29,011 nt of DNA, taken from a virus. Positions 20,998 through 28,507 of the stretch are shown one piece after another; position 1 is the stretch's first letter, and each line of letters opens with the position of its first letter. The position numbers and the translations under genes were made by a program. The DNA is taken from the IMG/VR virus record IMGVR_UViG_3300042923_001240, positions 1 to 29,011 of that record; one strand, 5' to 3'. The notes below the pieces were generated by a model. That model saw only the letters and a program-made list of their open reading frames with translations. It had not been told where the DNA came from and ran no database searches.

Positions 20998-23225
20998 TGA
21001 TAGGTATCGACGATGAGGTCATAACGACTGGATTGGATGATAGAGAAATAAAAGATTGGAGATTGTCTCATAATATGATTCTTCTCCATAGCAGCTATCC
21101 AACTGAAAAAAAATTAAGAGACGATTGGGAAAAATTTAATAATATGACCATTCAAGATAGGATTGAAAGTGATTGGAAATCTATAGATTTATTTGGATTT
21201 AGTAATATTGATAGATATGAAACAATGTTATCCGAATTCCTTAAAAACGATATTCCAGATGAATTATATGATAATTTGTATGTTCCTATGAAGGAGTCAT
21301 ATGATCAAGCCGATGAATGGAATAAGAATAATTTAAATAAAGTTATATCTAAAGCAAGCTCTTTAAAAGATCTTGAGAAGCAATGGGGTGCATACAACAG
21401 CATCCCAGTTTCTGATAGGTATGAAGTTGATGATGCGTCTATCGAATTATTTGATATGGACAACACGCAACATTATTTAGCTCAAAGAAAAGAATTCCTT
21501 AAAAACGATATAAACCATTCAGAGCCAGCTATACAATATATTCCATCTAGAGAAGAAGCTCTACGTCTATATGCATCTAAAATAGATATTGTAGGAGCAG
21601 CAAAAACTTGCGCTAGAATTAAAGAATCTACTTCAAATAATATTTCTGATATTATATTCGAAAGTGCCGAAAAGAATATTAGTGATAAAATAAATATGGA
21701 TAATATGATGGCTCTATCTATTACACCATTCTATTCTCCATATGAAATGGAAAAATTGGGCATATCTACTATAGATACTGGGATATATAGCGACGAGCCA
21801 GATACGTCTCTTATAGGATCTATTACAACCAAACAATGGTTTCAAGAATATAAGAATAGGTTTAATGGATTTAATGATGAATCTTATGTGTCTAAATCCA
21901 CATGGGTAGAAACTGTAGAAAAGCTGTATTCTGATTATGATGAAATAAAAGAATCTGGAGACATGGTTGTTATAAATAGTAGAAAACAATCCATATTAGA
22001 CCTTGGGTGGAATCCAGAAATAGAGTTTAATGAAGCAACAAAAACGTATGCTAATAATCGTATAAATTCTATAGTAGAAGATATGTATTCTAGGTATAGA
22101 ATTATAGATGTAGAAGAAAGTGTCGCTCTTAATGAAGAAAGTGCTAATAGTGATTATGTTGGAGCGTTAAGAGAGGTAGCAGTTCGCCCGCTTTACATAG
22201 TATTTTTTAATTCAAAAACTGTGTTTAATAAAGTTATAAGAACGGTTACTAATAGCGTATATAGCCACGTTTCTATATCTTTTGATCCATCTCTAAAAAC
22301 AATGTATAGTTTTGATGCAAAGAATGGTGGCTTCTCCCCAGAATATATGAAAGATTATATCAACAGTGGAGAAGTAAAAGCTATTCAAGTATTTTGCACT
22401 TTTATAGATGCAGCAAAATATGATGTGTTGCAATCTAAGATAAAAGAATATAGTAAAAATAAAAAGAACCTGGGATATTCTTTTATCAATCTAGTAACAA
22501 TACCATTCAAAATAAACTATATAGATAAAACTAAAATGGTTTGCTCCCAATTTGTAGATAGTATGCTTAAATTAGCAGATTTGGATATTACTAGTATTGG
22601 ATCTAATATGATATCTCCTGGTAAGCTTAATAAAAGTATTAAAAAATATAAGGGAGATATATATAAAATATATACTGGCTCTCCAGATAAATATAGTGCA
22701 GACAAGATAGCTAATTTTATAGATAAACTTGCTAGCTCTACAGTCGAAGTAGAATCAAATATACTAAAACCATTTTTATCTATTTCTAGCATAAAAGAAG
22801 CTAAGGAGTTTCCGGTTCAATTTACTGATGATGGAGATCTTCTTATATCTAAAGGTAAAGATATAGATTTTGAAGGAGAATATTCTAGATGTCATATAGC
22901 ATTAGAGCAATACGATAAAGTGAATAATATAGAAGCTATGAAGTATTGTATTTATAAGCTGTGGTATATGAATATTGTCTTGGAAGAAAGAATCCATGAA
23001 GATAAATCTGATAGGGATAAAATAAAGGAATACCATAAAGCTAGAGCTAAAATAATTAATGATATTAAAACTTATATGCATAAGATACAAAAAGTAGATA
23101 AGAAATTTGATATTATTAAAGAATATAATGAAAGTCCATTTAGTAGCGATTCTATTAAAATACGAAGATCAACTCTCCTTTATAGTATAGACTTATTTAA
23201 AAGAATTATTGGTATTAAGAAATAG
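20997..23225 (+). CDS. Large protein with permuted papain-like (NlpC/P60-type) hydrolase domain (742 aa)
   Basis: The ATG overlaps the previous stop by one base, so the two genes are translationally coupled. Residues 36-86 and 122-172 are a diverged tandem repeat (each ending EFLKNDI or the like). A central domain (about 385-565) has the YiiX-like permuted papain order: His424 in VYSHVSISFD, then Cys516 in KMVCSQFVDSML. Such enzymes cut amide bonds in peptidoglycan or lipids. The C-terminus (about 620-742) is a helical bundle rich in Lys and Glu. LNEES at 379-383 is shared with the previous protein and might be a maturation cut. Most likely a virion-associated, cell-wall-acting protein; the hydrolase call is by motif order only. 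Confidence 0.68.
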   Translation: MIGIDDEVITTGLDDREIKDWRLSHNMILLHSSYPTEKKLRDDWEKFNNMTIQDRIESDWKSIDLFGFSNIDRYETMLSEFLKNDIPDELYDNLYVPMKESYDQADEWNKNNLNKVISKASSLKDLEKQWGAYNSIPVSDRYEVDDASIELFDMDNTQHYLAQRKEFLKNDINHSEPAIQYIPSREEALRLYASKIDIVGAAKTCARIKESTSNNISDIIFESAEKNISDKINMDNMMALSITPFYSPYEMEKLGISTIDTGIYSDEPDTSLIGSITTKQWFQEYKNRFNGFNDESYVSKSTWVETVEKLYSDYDEIKESGDMVVINSRKQSILDLGWNPEIEFNEATKTYANNRINSIVEDMYSRYRIIDVEESVALNEESANSDYVGALREVAVRPLYIVFFNSKTVFNKVIRTVTNSVYSHVSISFDPSLKTMYSFDAKNGGFSPEYMKDYINSGEVKAIQVFCTFIDAAKYDVLQSKIKEYSKNKKNLGYSFINLVTIPFKINYIDKTKMVCSQFVDSMLKLADLDITSIGSNMISPGKLNKSIKKYKGDIYKIYTGSPDKYSADKIANFIDKLASSTVEVESNILKPFLSISSIKEAKEFPVQFTDDGDLLISKGKDIDFEGEYSRCHIALEQYDKVNNIEAMKYCIYKLWYMNIVLEERIHEDKSDRDKIKEYHKARAKIINDIKTYMHKIQKVDKKFDIIKEYNESPFSSDSIKIRRSTLLYSIDLFKRIIGIKK

Positions 23226-23227
23226 AT

Positions 23228-23255
23228 AGATGGGATAGCACATGCTATCCCATCT
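23228..23255 (+). terminator. Terminator after the papain-like protein gene
   Basis: A 13-bp stem (AGATGGGATAGCA and complement) separated by two bases is followed by TATTTGTT. It starts two bases after the stop codon. Confidence 0.8.
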
Positions 23256-23264
23256 TATTTGTTG

Positions 23265-23277
23265 GTTATATATTATA
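23265..23277 (+). promoter_or_regulatory. Early-type promoter box for the 126-aa gene
   Basis: An exact GTTATATATTATA on the plus strand is followed by ATAATGATATT. It is ten bases after the preceding terminator and 30 bases before the GTG start. Confidence 0.82.
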
Positions 23278-23306
23278 ATAATGATATTATATGGGGAGTT
23301 GTTAGT

Positions 23307-23687
23307 GTGAAGAAAATTATTATAACTCGAGAAAATGTAGACAATGTTATGGGTTATATCAATAGCGCGTTTGAAGGGAAGGGATTTAAAATCCATCTTG
23401 GGTACATATCAGATATAGATAATCCGACAGAAACATTTTTTACTACTATTCCGTATTATGACAATGACTCTATGTATCCTCCGCAAAAAGTTCAACTTAA
23501 GAAATCTACATGTAAATACGGCATCGTAGATTTCAGAACATATGGAGATTGCTTTCCTGTAGAAGAGGATAAAAATATTATTGTTATAGCTGATAATGGA
23601 AATGTATATTTTGTAACTTTAAACGATGAATTAAGACGGAAAGAAAATATCCAAAGCACATATGAATTTAAACTAATGAAGACTTAA
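23307..23687 (+). CDS. Unknown early-type protein (126 aa)
   Basis: I place the start at GTG 23307, with GGGGAG at 23293-23298 eight bases upstream. The frame is open further upstream to a TTG, but that part is the promoter. The product begins with M(V)KKIIITRENVDNVMGYIN, is alpha/beta, and has a beta-rich second half ending VYFVTLNDELRRKENIQ. No motif that I know. It is a one-gene cassette with its own early box and terminator, like the small cassettes of the minus-strand block. Confidence 0.75.
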   Translation: MKKIIITRENVDNVMGYINSAFEGKGFKIHLGYISDIDNPTETFFTTIPYYDNDSMYPPQKVQLKKSTCKYGIVDFRTYGDCFPVEEDKNIIVIADNGNVYFVTLNDELRRKENIQSTYEFKLMKT

Positions 23688-23689
23688 CA

Positions 23690-23711
23690 AAGGGGCACAA
23701 GTGCCCCTTTA
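23690..23711 (+). terminator. Hairpin after the 126-aa gene
   Basis: A ten-bp GC-rich stem (AAAGGGGCAC and complement) lies directly after the stop. The following TAGATTACT is poor in T, so termination may be partial, allowing read-through into the 301-aa gene. Confidence 0.65.
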
Positions 23712-23764
23712 GATTACTAAAAGATTTAAGACAATAAAATAAACAAAAAATAGGGGGATTTATA

Positions 23765-24670
23765 ATGAGTGCTAAAATTGATATATTTGTAGGGGCAAAA
23801 TTCTATAAATATAAAGAAGATGGAAGCCTGGAAACGATTAGAATTGTTAGGGCTAAAAGTGAAAATAATTTTATTGTAATTAAAGACGATGATTTTAGTA
23901 TAAAGTACACTAAAACGTCAGAGCAGTTACATGAGTATACTTTACTACGTTCCGACGCTTTGTATACTTTCAATATTGTAATAAATGCCAAAGATGATGC
24001 AATACTTTACGATATACTTGTAACCATGAGCAGGAAGCAAGATAAAAATAAACCATATGCAGTGTGTCGTCAAATGATGCAAAATTTATTTTCACAAATG
24101 ATCAAAGCTGATGTTACAGTACTTGGAAATTGCGTATCTCAAGATAGCTGCCCTCCAGATGTAGAGTTTAAAATAAATCTTATGTGCAATAAATTAGTAA
24201 GAACATTTTCAGTAAACGGATATCTAAATGATACTCCTGAAGTTATTATGAAATTGGCTTCGAAGATTATAACTCAATCTGATAAAATTCTCGAGGCTCA
24301 ATATAATGAATTACATAAAAGATACAATGGGTTATGCACTTCTGTTAAACAATTATTAGAAGAAAACTCATTTTGGGATGAAGTAAATAAAGGTTTAAAA
24401 GTAATGAAACTAAATGATAAAATAGAAAATTGCTCACTTAATATCGAGCAGCTAACTTATCTACAACAAGAAATTTCATATCTGATGGATAAAGTTCATG
24501 TAATAGAATATGACCATGATATTGATTTCAGTCAAATAAAGTCAGATTACATGCTTATTCGAGATATAGAAAATAAACTCTATATGATAAGTTATTTGCG
24601 TGGTAGTTTTATAAAACAAGAACATTTGAGTGAAGAAGAATTGGCGAAATTTGACTCTATAAAAATATAA
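23765..24670 (+). CDS. Unknown phage protein (301 aa)
   Basis: The ATG has GGGGG at 23754-23758. The first ~60 residues are beta-rich (KIDIFVGAKFYKYKEDGSLE), and the rest is mainly helical with coiled-coil-like segments (about 165-280) ending SEEELAKFDSIKI. There are five Cys in the middle but no regular zinc pattern. No clear promoter of either type lies in the 50-base gap before it; expression may come by read-through of the weak hairpin at 23690-23711. Function unknown. Confidence 0.75.
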   Translation: MSAKIDIFVGAKFYKYKEDGSLETIRIVRAKSENNFIVIKDDDFSIKYTKTSEQLHEYTLLRSDALYTFNIVINAKDDAILYDILVTMSRKQDKNKPYAVCRQMMQNLFSQMIKADVTVLGNCVSQDSCPPDVEFKINLMCNKLVRTFSVNGYLNDTPEVIMKLASKIITQSDKILEAQYNELHKRYNGLCTSVKQLLEENSFWDEVNKGLKVMKLNDKIENCSLNIEQLTYLQQEISYLMDKVHVIEYDHDIDFSQIKSDYMLIRDIENKLYMISYLRGSFIKQEHLSEEELAKFDSIKI

Positions 24671-24673
24671 TTA

Positions 24674-24686
24674 GTTATATATTATA
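24674..24686 (+). promoter_or_regulatory. Early-type promoter box for the 259-aa gene
   Basis: An exact GTTATATATTATA on the plus strand is followed by GAGATGAATTA. It is three bases after the stop of the 301-aa gene and 71 bases before the next ATG, the longest leader of this class. Confidence 0.82.
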
Positions 24687-24702
24687 GAGATGAATTAATA
24701 TA

Positions 24703-24731
24703 GCCGGTGACTGCAATGCGCGGGTGACGGC
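24703..24731 (+). promoter_or_regulatory. GC-rich structured leader element
   Basis: In the leader of the 259-aa gene 21 of 29 bases are G or C, in a region that is otherwise strongly AT-rich. It contains the direct repeat GGTGAC (24706-24711 and 24723-24728), with outer GCCG/CGGC and inner GC/GC pairing. Likely a folded RNA element or a protein-binding site; no known riboswitch is recognised. Confidence 0.5.
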
Positions 24732-24757
24732 AAATAAAATTAAAAGGGGTAATCAGA

Positions 24758-25537
24758 ATGAACTACGAAGAAAGAAATTTAAGAAAGAACGAACAACAGG
24801 ATGCGGCAAATCCAACTTCAGAAAATGAAAAAAGAGTACCAGCTCGCATCAAAATCAGTCCAGTCGAAATGGAAGGCACTTACAAATCAAAGCTTATCAC
24901 TTCAGTGAGACTATGCGCAATGGTTAACAAAATTATGCGTGGAGTAAGTCCTGACTTTGATGGATCACGGCTACAAGTAGTGGGATCAAATATTGTGGGT
25001 GAATTATTCTTTACCGAAAATCCGCATACCCAACTACGCGATGGTCAAATTAAAGTAATTGAACGCCGCGATGCAAGTAAAGCAAGAGATGTTGCTGGCG
25101 TGATCGAACGGTATAATCGTCGCAATCGTTCTGCGACTCAGTATGAATTAACGCAAGAAGGAAAAGAAGCTTTTGCAGAATTTGTTCCTCATTACTTTGT
25201 CACAAATCGCGATAAAGGTACTGTTGATTGGGGTAGAGCTACAACCGAAGATGCTGAAATGGGTTTCAATGGTCGTAACAAAATTTATGTAAAAATGCAA
25301 TTTGACTTGCACAAATTCTTACGTAAAGTGTATGGTGGTAAAGCTGCCGATCAATCCAATTACATTTATGAAATTGGAGTATTGCGTCCGCTTGATGGTA
25401 TTAAGTTGGAAAATGGTAATATCGTTTCTACGAAATGGTTACTTAATATTCTTCAAGTTGATGAAGCAAGCGTTCGGGAAACATATGAAGAAAGCGGCTT
25501 CAGCCCACTTCAAAATACATTGAATATCGTTCGCTAA
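24758..25537 (+). CDS. Highly expressed early-type protein, function unknown (259 aa)
   Basis: The ATG follows an AAAAGGGG box. Codon use differs from its neighbours: arginine is mostly CGT/CGC and glycine GGT, as in the capsid gene, which suggests a very abundant product. The first 30 residues are polar and disordered (MNYEERNLRKNEQQDAANPT). Next come a basic, beta-rich region (AGVIERYNRRNRSATQYEL) and a final half with FVPHYFVTNRDKGTVDWGRA. No family recognised. An abundant protein from an early-type promoter with a structured leader fits a nucleic-acid-binding or shell-type protein rather than an enzyme; this is inference. It ends at a very strong terminator. Confidence 0.8.
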   Translation: MNYEERNLRKNEQQDAANPTSENEKRVPARIKISPVEMEGTYKSKLITSVRLCAMVNKIMRGVSPDFDGSRLQVVGSNIVGELFFTENPHTQLRDGQIKVIERRDASKARDVAGVIERYNRRNRSATQYELTQEGKEAFAEFVPHYFVTNRDKGTVDWGRATTEDAEMGFNGRNKIYVKMQFDLHKFLRKVYGGKAADQSNYIYEIGVLRPLDGIKLENGNIVSTKWLLNILQVDEASVRETYEESGFSPLQNTLNIVR

Positions 25538-25544
25538 AACTACA

Positions 25545-25580
25545 TATATACAGGAGTAGATAATTCTACTCCTGTATATA
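25545..25580 (+). terminator. Strong terminator after the 259-aa gene
   Basis: A 16-bp perfect stem (TATATACAGGAGTAGA and complement) with a TAAT loop is followed by TTATTTTTTATTT. Its right arm with the following bases reads GTATATATTATTTT, close to the early-type box, so it may also serve as the promoter of the next unit. Confidence 0.9.
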
Positions 25581-25606
25581 TTATTTTTTATTTGGAGGTT
25601 ATACAA

Positions 25607-25993
25607 ATGGCAATAGCTTTTGACTATCATGTAAATGAAGAAGTCGATGAAGTCATCGATGAAAAAGGTAATACTGTAATCATGTTTAGAAAACTAGCAT
25701 GGGGTGCAGGTGAAGAAAAACTAGAGCTTAGAAAGTGGTATGTGGATATTAATAAAGAAACACCATCAAAAGGCGTTACATTCTTAACTGAAGATGGTCC
25801 ACATAATTTAGTTAATATTTTAGTCAAGAAGGGGTTCGGAGATACTGAAAAGGTTTTAGAAGAATTAAAATCTAGAGAAGATTTTGAAGAGGCTCTTTCT
25901 AATGTAATAGGGAAAAAGAAAGTAAAAGATATCAAAAATCAAGATGCTGCAAATGAAGCATCTTACTATGATCCTAAAGAAATGCTGGGGTGA
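25607..25993 (+). CDS. PC4/YdbC-like single-stranded nucleic-acid-binding protein (128 aa)
   Basis: The start ATG 25607 has GGAGG at 25594-25598; an in-frame upstream start lies on that box. Residues about 20-70 follow the PC4/YdbC pattern (Pfam PC4): strands in NTVIMFRKLAWGAGEEKLEL, a W-Y-V-D turn, then ETPSKGVTFLTEDGPHNLVN, matching the family's SKGITLT-type strand and final helix. Such domains bind ssDNA or melted DNA and act in transcription or replication. A C-terminal acidic/basic helix and a disordered tail (NQDAANEASYYDPKEMLG) are extra. It is the first gene of a tightly packed run to 28444. Confidence 0.72.
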   Translation: MAIAFDYHVNEEVDEVIDEKGNTVIMFRKLAWGAGEEKLELRKWYVDINKETPSKGVTFLTEDGPHNLVNILVKKGFGDTEKVLEELKSREDFEEALSNVIGKKKVKDIKNQDAANEASYYDPKEMLG

Positions 25994-25998
25994 TATCG

Positions 25999-26295
25999 AT
26001 GTATATTGAAATATTTGCTATCTTTATTGCTATTCTTATAACAAATTATCGTATAAATCATATGGCTAAAAGAGAAATAAGAATAGAAACTGTAATAAAA
26101 TATGAACCATGCGAGGTGCTTTATCTATGCCTAGAGTGCGGAAGAGCGCTCAAAGAAAATGATCTTAAAGATGCAACTGTAAAAATGACTGATCAAGAAG
26201 GTGATAGAATATATGGCACAAAAACTATAAAAGTATGTAAATGTGGAAAAGATAGATTAAAAAAGATCAAGGTGATAAAAGATGAGGTGATTTGA
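25999..26295 (+). CDS. Membrane-anchored zinc-ribbon protein (98 aa)
   Basis: I choose ATG 25999, with GGGG at 25987-25990; a GTG at 25990 overlapping the previous stop is also possible. An N-terminal hydrophobic helix, MYIEIFAIFIAILITNYRIN, should insert in the membrane with the rest in the cytoplasm. A ribbon with Cys44-x2-Cys47 (CLECGRAL) and Cys80-x-Cys82 (VCKCGK) follows, then a basic tail. Coupled to the PC4-like gene before it and the Cys-rich gene after it. The function is unknown; membrane anchoring with zinc binding suggests host interaction or takeover. Confidence 0.68.
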   Translation: MYIEIFAIFIAILITNYRINHMAKREIRIETVIKYEPCEVLYLCLECGRALKENDLKDATVKMTDQEGDRIYGTKTIKVCKCGKDRLKKIKVIKDEVI

Positions 26296-26697
26296 ATGGC
26301 TGTAGATAATGAGGTTAATGGAAATACAGAAGGACCATTCGAACAATTTGAAATATGCACATATGATACAAATTGCAAATTCAAAGATGTTAATGGTAGA
26401 TGTATTTTTGAAATATGCATTATTCAGCATACCGTTCCGCCTCTTACACTACTATGGTATTTTGAGTGTGTTATATGCAAGACAGTAGATTGTATTAGAC
26501 CAAACGATATGAAAATGCATGTTTGTTCTAGCTGCATCAGTAGAATGCATGCAGCTGAAGCGCTGCCAATAAATTGTAGATGGTGTGGACGTAAAATAAC
26601 CAAACCACCATCTTGGATGTTTTCTGGTCTGTGCCCCGTTTGTTTAGATAGACTATATCAAGCTGCATGGGTGGAGGATTTTAATGATACACGATGA
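26296..26697 (+). CDS. Cysteine-rich zinc-finger protein (133 aa)
   Basis: Thirteen Cys residues form CxxC pairs: FECVICKTV (58, 61), VCSSC (77, 80), NCRWCGRK (94, 97) and LCPVC (113, 116), plus single Cys at 21, 27, 36, 41 and 66. The last four pairs can make two zinc sites in series. The ATG directly follows the previous stop, with GAGGTG just upstream, and the end overlaps the next gene by 14 bases. It may bind nucleic acid or another protein; no specific family recognised. Confidence 0.72.
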   Translation: MAVDNEVNGNTEGPFEQFEICTYDTNCKFKDVNGRCIFEICIIQHTVPPLTLLWYFECVICKTVDCIRPNDMKMHVCSSCISRMHAAEALPINCRWCGRKITKPPSWMFSGLCPVCLDRLYQAAWVEDFNDTR

Positions 26698-27739
26698 AAA
26701 AACTCCTATAGAATATGTGCTATATGGTCAGTTTATAAAATATAGCGCATTAAGAAATTTAGTAGCATTAGAGTTTGCAAACTCTAATGCTGATGAGGTT
26801 AAGATATTTATAGATCTTAACCAAATGCTATTACCTGCATTTAGGTATCTAAAAATTCAAGACTATAACGTTATTAGTTCTACAATCATAAACTATTGTG
26901 CGCATTTGAGATCATATTTTAGAACCAGGCACAATGTTCAATCTACTATTATTTTAGTATTTAGTCGTAATATGTCTAGTAATAATACAAGATTCTGCGC
27001 AGAATACAATAGTCATTATAGGCTGAGAATGCAGTCTAACGAAAAAATTATGGAAGCAGTAGATTATAACTTAGACTTGCTAAAAGTTTTATGTCCATAC
27101 TTACCAGATATATATTTGAAGATTGGGACTGTAGAGCCGTCTGTTATAATACACGACCTTATAGCTAATGAATTTAATAACAATTTCCCAAATATAGTTA
27201 TATCGTCATCTCAGTATGCATATCAATTACCAGTGGTTACTCCAAATACTGTTGTATTTAAAAAGAAAGTTACAGACAAGGTTGACACATCGTATTCGTA
27301 TAATTTTGTTAATGCTATAAATGCATTTGTATACGATACAAGAGATTTAGTAGTAGACGAAGTTTTTAATAATAAATTCATTAGTTTACTCATGGTATTA
27401 AGTGGACTGCCAAAGCGCAATATAAAAAGTATGTTTAGTATTAGACATTCTCTAGAGATTATTCAAAACATTCCAGATAGTTGTATTGGAGATATAGATG
27501 CTATATATAAATATATGGAAGCATATATAAGATCTAAGAAAACTAAAACATTTTTACACTATGATGAGATTGTAAATAGATTCAAAGCTATAGATTTATT
27601 ATATCAGCATAAATTATATCAAACACTTCCAGAGTCTAAAGAAAAGTCTTATCTACAAAGGTTCTCAGACCCAACTACTGTCAGAGATATAAACGATAGA
27701 TATTTCAAAAATGTTCCTTTAGATTTAGAAAGGCTGTGA
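26684..27739 (+). CDS. Possible PIN/FEN-nuclease-fold protein with degraded active site (351 aa)
   Basis: The ATG (26684-26686) has GGAGG at 26673-26677 and overlaps the previous gene. The pattern recalls phage 5'-3' exonuclease/FEN-type folds: FIDLNQMLLPAFR near residue 42 (first Asp, at position 44), YNSHYRLRM (substrate helix), LCPYLPDIYLKIGTVEPSVI (usual ExDD region), and NIVISSSQYAYQL, where active enzymes have SxDxDxxQL. The second and third acidic clusters are largely replaced (EPSVIIHDL, SSSQYAYQL), so catalysis may be lost or changed. The C-terminal 130 residues are helical. This is pattern reading only; function otherwise unknown. Confidence 0.4.
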   Translation: MIHDEKTPIEYVLYGQFIKYSALRNLVALEFANSNADEVKIFIDLNQMLLPAFRYLKIQDYNVISSTIINYCAHLRSYFRTRHNVQSTIILVFSRNMSSNNTRFCAEYNSHYRLRMQSNEKIMEAVDYNLDLLKVLCPYLPDIYLKIGTVEPSVIIHDLIANEFNNNFPNIVISSSQYAYQLPVVTPNTVVFKKKVTDKVDTSYSYNFVNAINAFVYDTRDLVVDEVFNNKFISLLMVLSGLPKRNIKSMFSIRHSLEIIQNIPDSCIGDIDAIYKYMEAYIRSKKTKTFLHYDEIVNRFKAIDLLYQHKLYQTLPESKEKSYLQRFSDPTTVRDINDRYFKNVPLDLERL

Positions 27740-27744
27740 TAAAT

Positions 27745-28008
27745 ATGTCTAAAGAGCACAATAATATGGAAGCTCTATACGAAATCAATAAGTGGATGAG
27801 AGAACATTGTCATAGATACGACTTTAATAAAATGGAAAATCCAGAAAATATTAAAGCTCTAGTTAATTCATTGCTTAATAAATATGGATATAATAATTTA
27901 GAAGTTGGGAAGATTTCTATTGATAATAGTATAGCTAATATTACAATAGTCCCAAAGGTAATAAGTATTATAATAGAGACTAAATTGGGGAATTGTAATG
28001 AATTTTAA
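27745..28008 (+). CDS. Unknown small protein before the metallopeptidase (87 aa)
   Basis: ATG 27745 is chosen, with a weak GAAAGG box; a GTG at 27736 overlapping the previous stop is the alternative. The N-terminal half is helical and His/Met-rich (NKWMREHCHRYDFNKMENPE); the second half is beta-rich (NITIVPKVISIIIETKLG). The end overlaps the HELSH gene by 11 bases, so the pair is translationally coupled and may work as partners. Function unknown. Confidence 0.68.
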   Translation: MSKEHNNMEALYEINKWMREHCHRYDFNKMENPENIKALVNSLLNKYGYNNLEVGKISIDNSIANITIVPKVISIIIETKLGNCNEF

Positions 28009-28444
28009 TTATGAAGAATTTACTAGAACTGCATTTAAAGTAATATTAAAGAGCGATAAATACAATAAACTAAAATATATTAGGTTAAAAATTAATAATG
28101 AGATGCACGATCGACACCCTCACGGTGTAGTGTATAAGTGCACCATTACGATATTTTTAGACAAAATACTATTTGATAAAGCTTGGCATTCTATCAGATG
28201 GATAAAAGGGTATATTGTATTTGTAATTACTCATGAGTTATCACATCTACTTCAAGGTATAGATGGAATAAAGTATATAGAAGATATAAAATATCGCTAC
28301 TTTATAGAAGCTTCAGCTGATATCACTGCTGTAGAATATATAAAAGAGCAATATAATATTTTTAAAAAGAGTATAGGCAATTTCTCATTAGAGCCGATAG
28401 AAACTATTGAACTTTATGCTATAGAATATCTAAATAAAAGATAA
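27998..28444 (+). CDS. Small HExxH zinc metallopeptidase (148 aa)
   Basis: VITHELSHLLQG at about residues 77-88 carries HExxH (His79, Glu80, His83). FIEASADITAVEYI follows 20 residues later and gives Glu104 as the likely third zinc ligand, in the EAxAD context of compact gluzincins (SprT- or ImmA/IrrE-like). There is no signal peptide, so it is cytoplasmic. GGGG upstream supports the ATG. It is the last gene of the early-type run 25607-28444 and is followed by a strong terminator. It is unrelated in length and surroundings to the HEVSH protein at 1590-2738. It may cut a host repressor or defence protein, or a phage partner; the substrate is unknown. Confidence 0.78.
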   Translation: MNFNYEEFTRTAFKVILKSDKYNKLKYIRLKINNEMHDRHPHGVVYKCTITIFLDKILFDKAWHSIRWIKGYIVFVITHELSHLLQGIDGIKYIEDIKYRYFIEASADITAVEYIKEQYNIFKKSIGNFSLEPIETIELYAIEYLNKR

Positions 28445-28456
28445 AGCTCAACATAT

Positions 28457-28482
28457 AAGGTAATGGGGAAACCCATTACCTT
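28457..28482 (+). terminator. Terminator after the metallopeptidase unit
   Basis: An 11-bp stem (AAGGTAATGGG and complement) with a GAAA tetraloop is followed by TATTTTTTATAA. Confidence 0.88.
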
Positions 28483-28507
28483 TATTTTTTATAAGGAGGA
28501 GATTATT

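Noticed and set aside
658-28482. The many perfect inverted repeats as a CRISPR array, attachment sites or insertion-sequence ends
   Set aside because: Each lies just after a stop codon and is followed by a T-rich tract on the coding strand. Sequences differ from one another, with no regular spacing and no transposase, so they are terminators.
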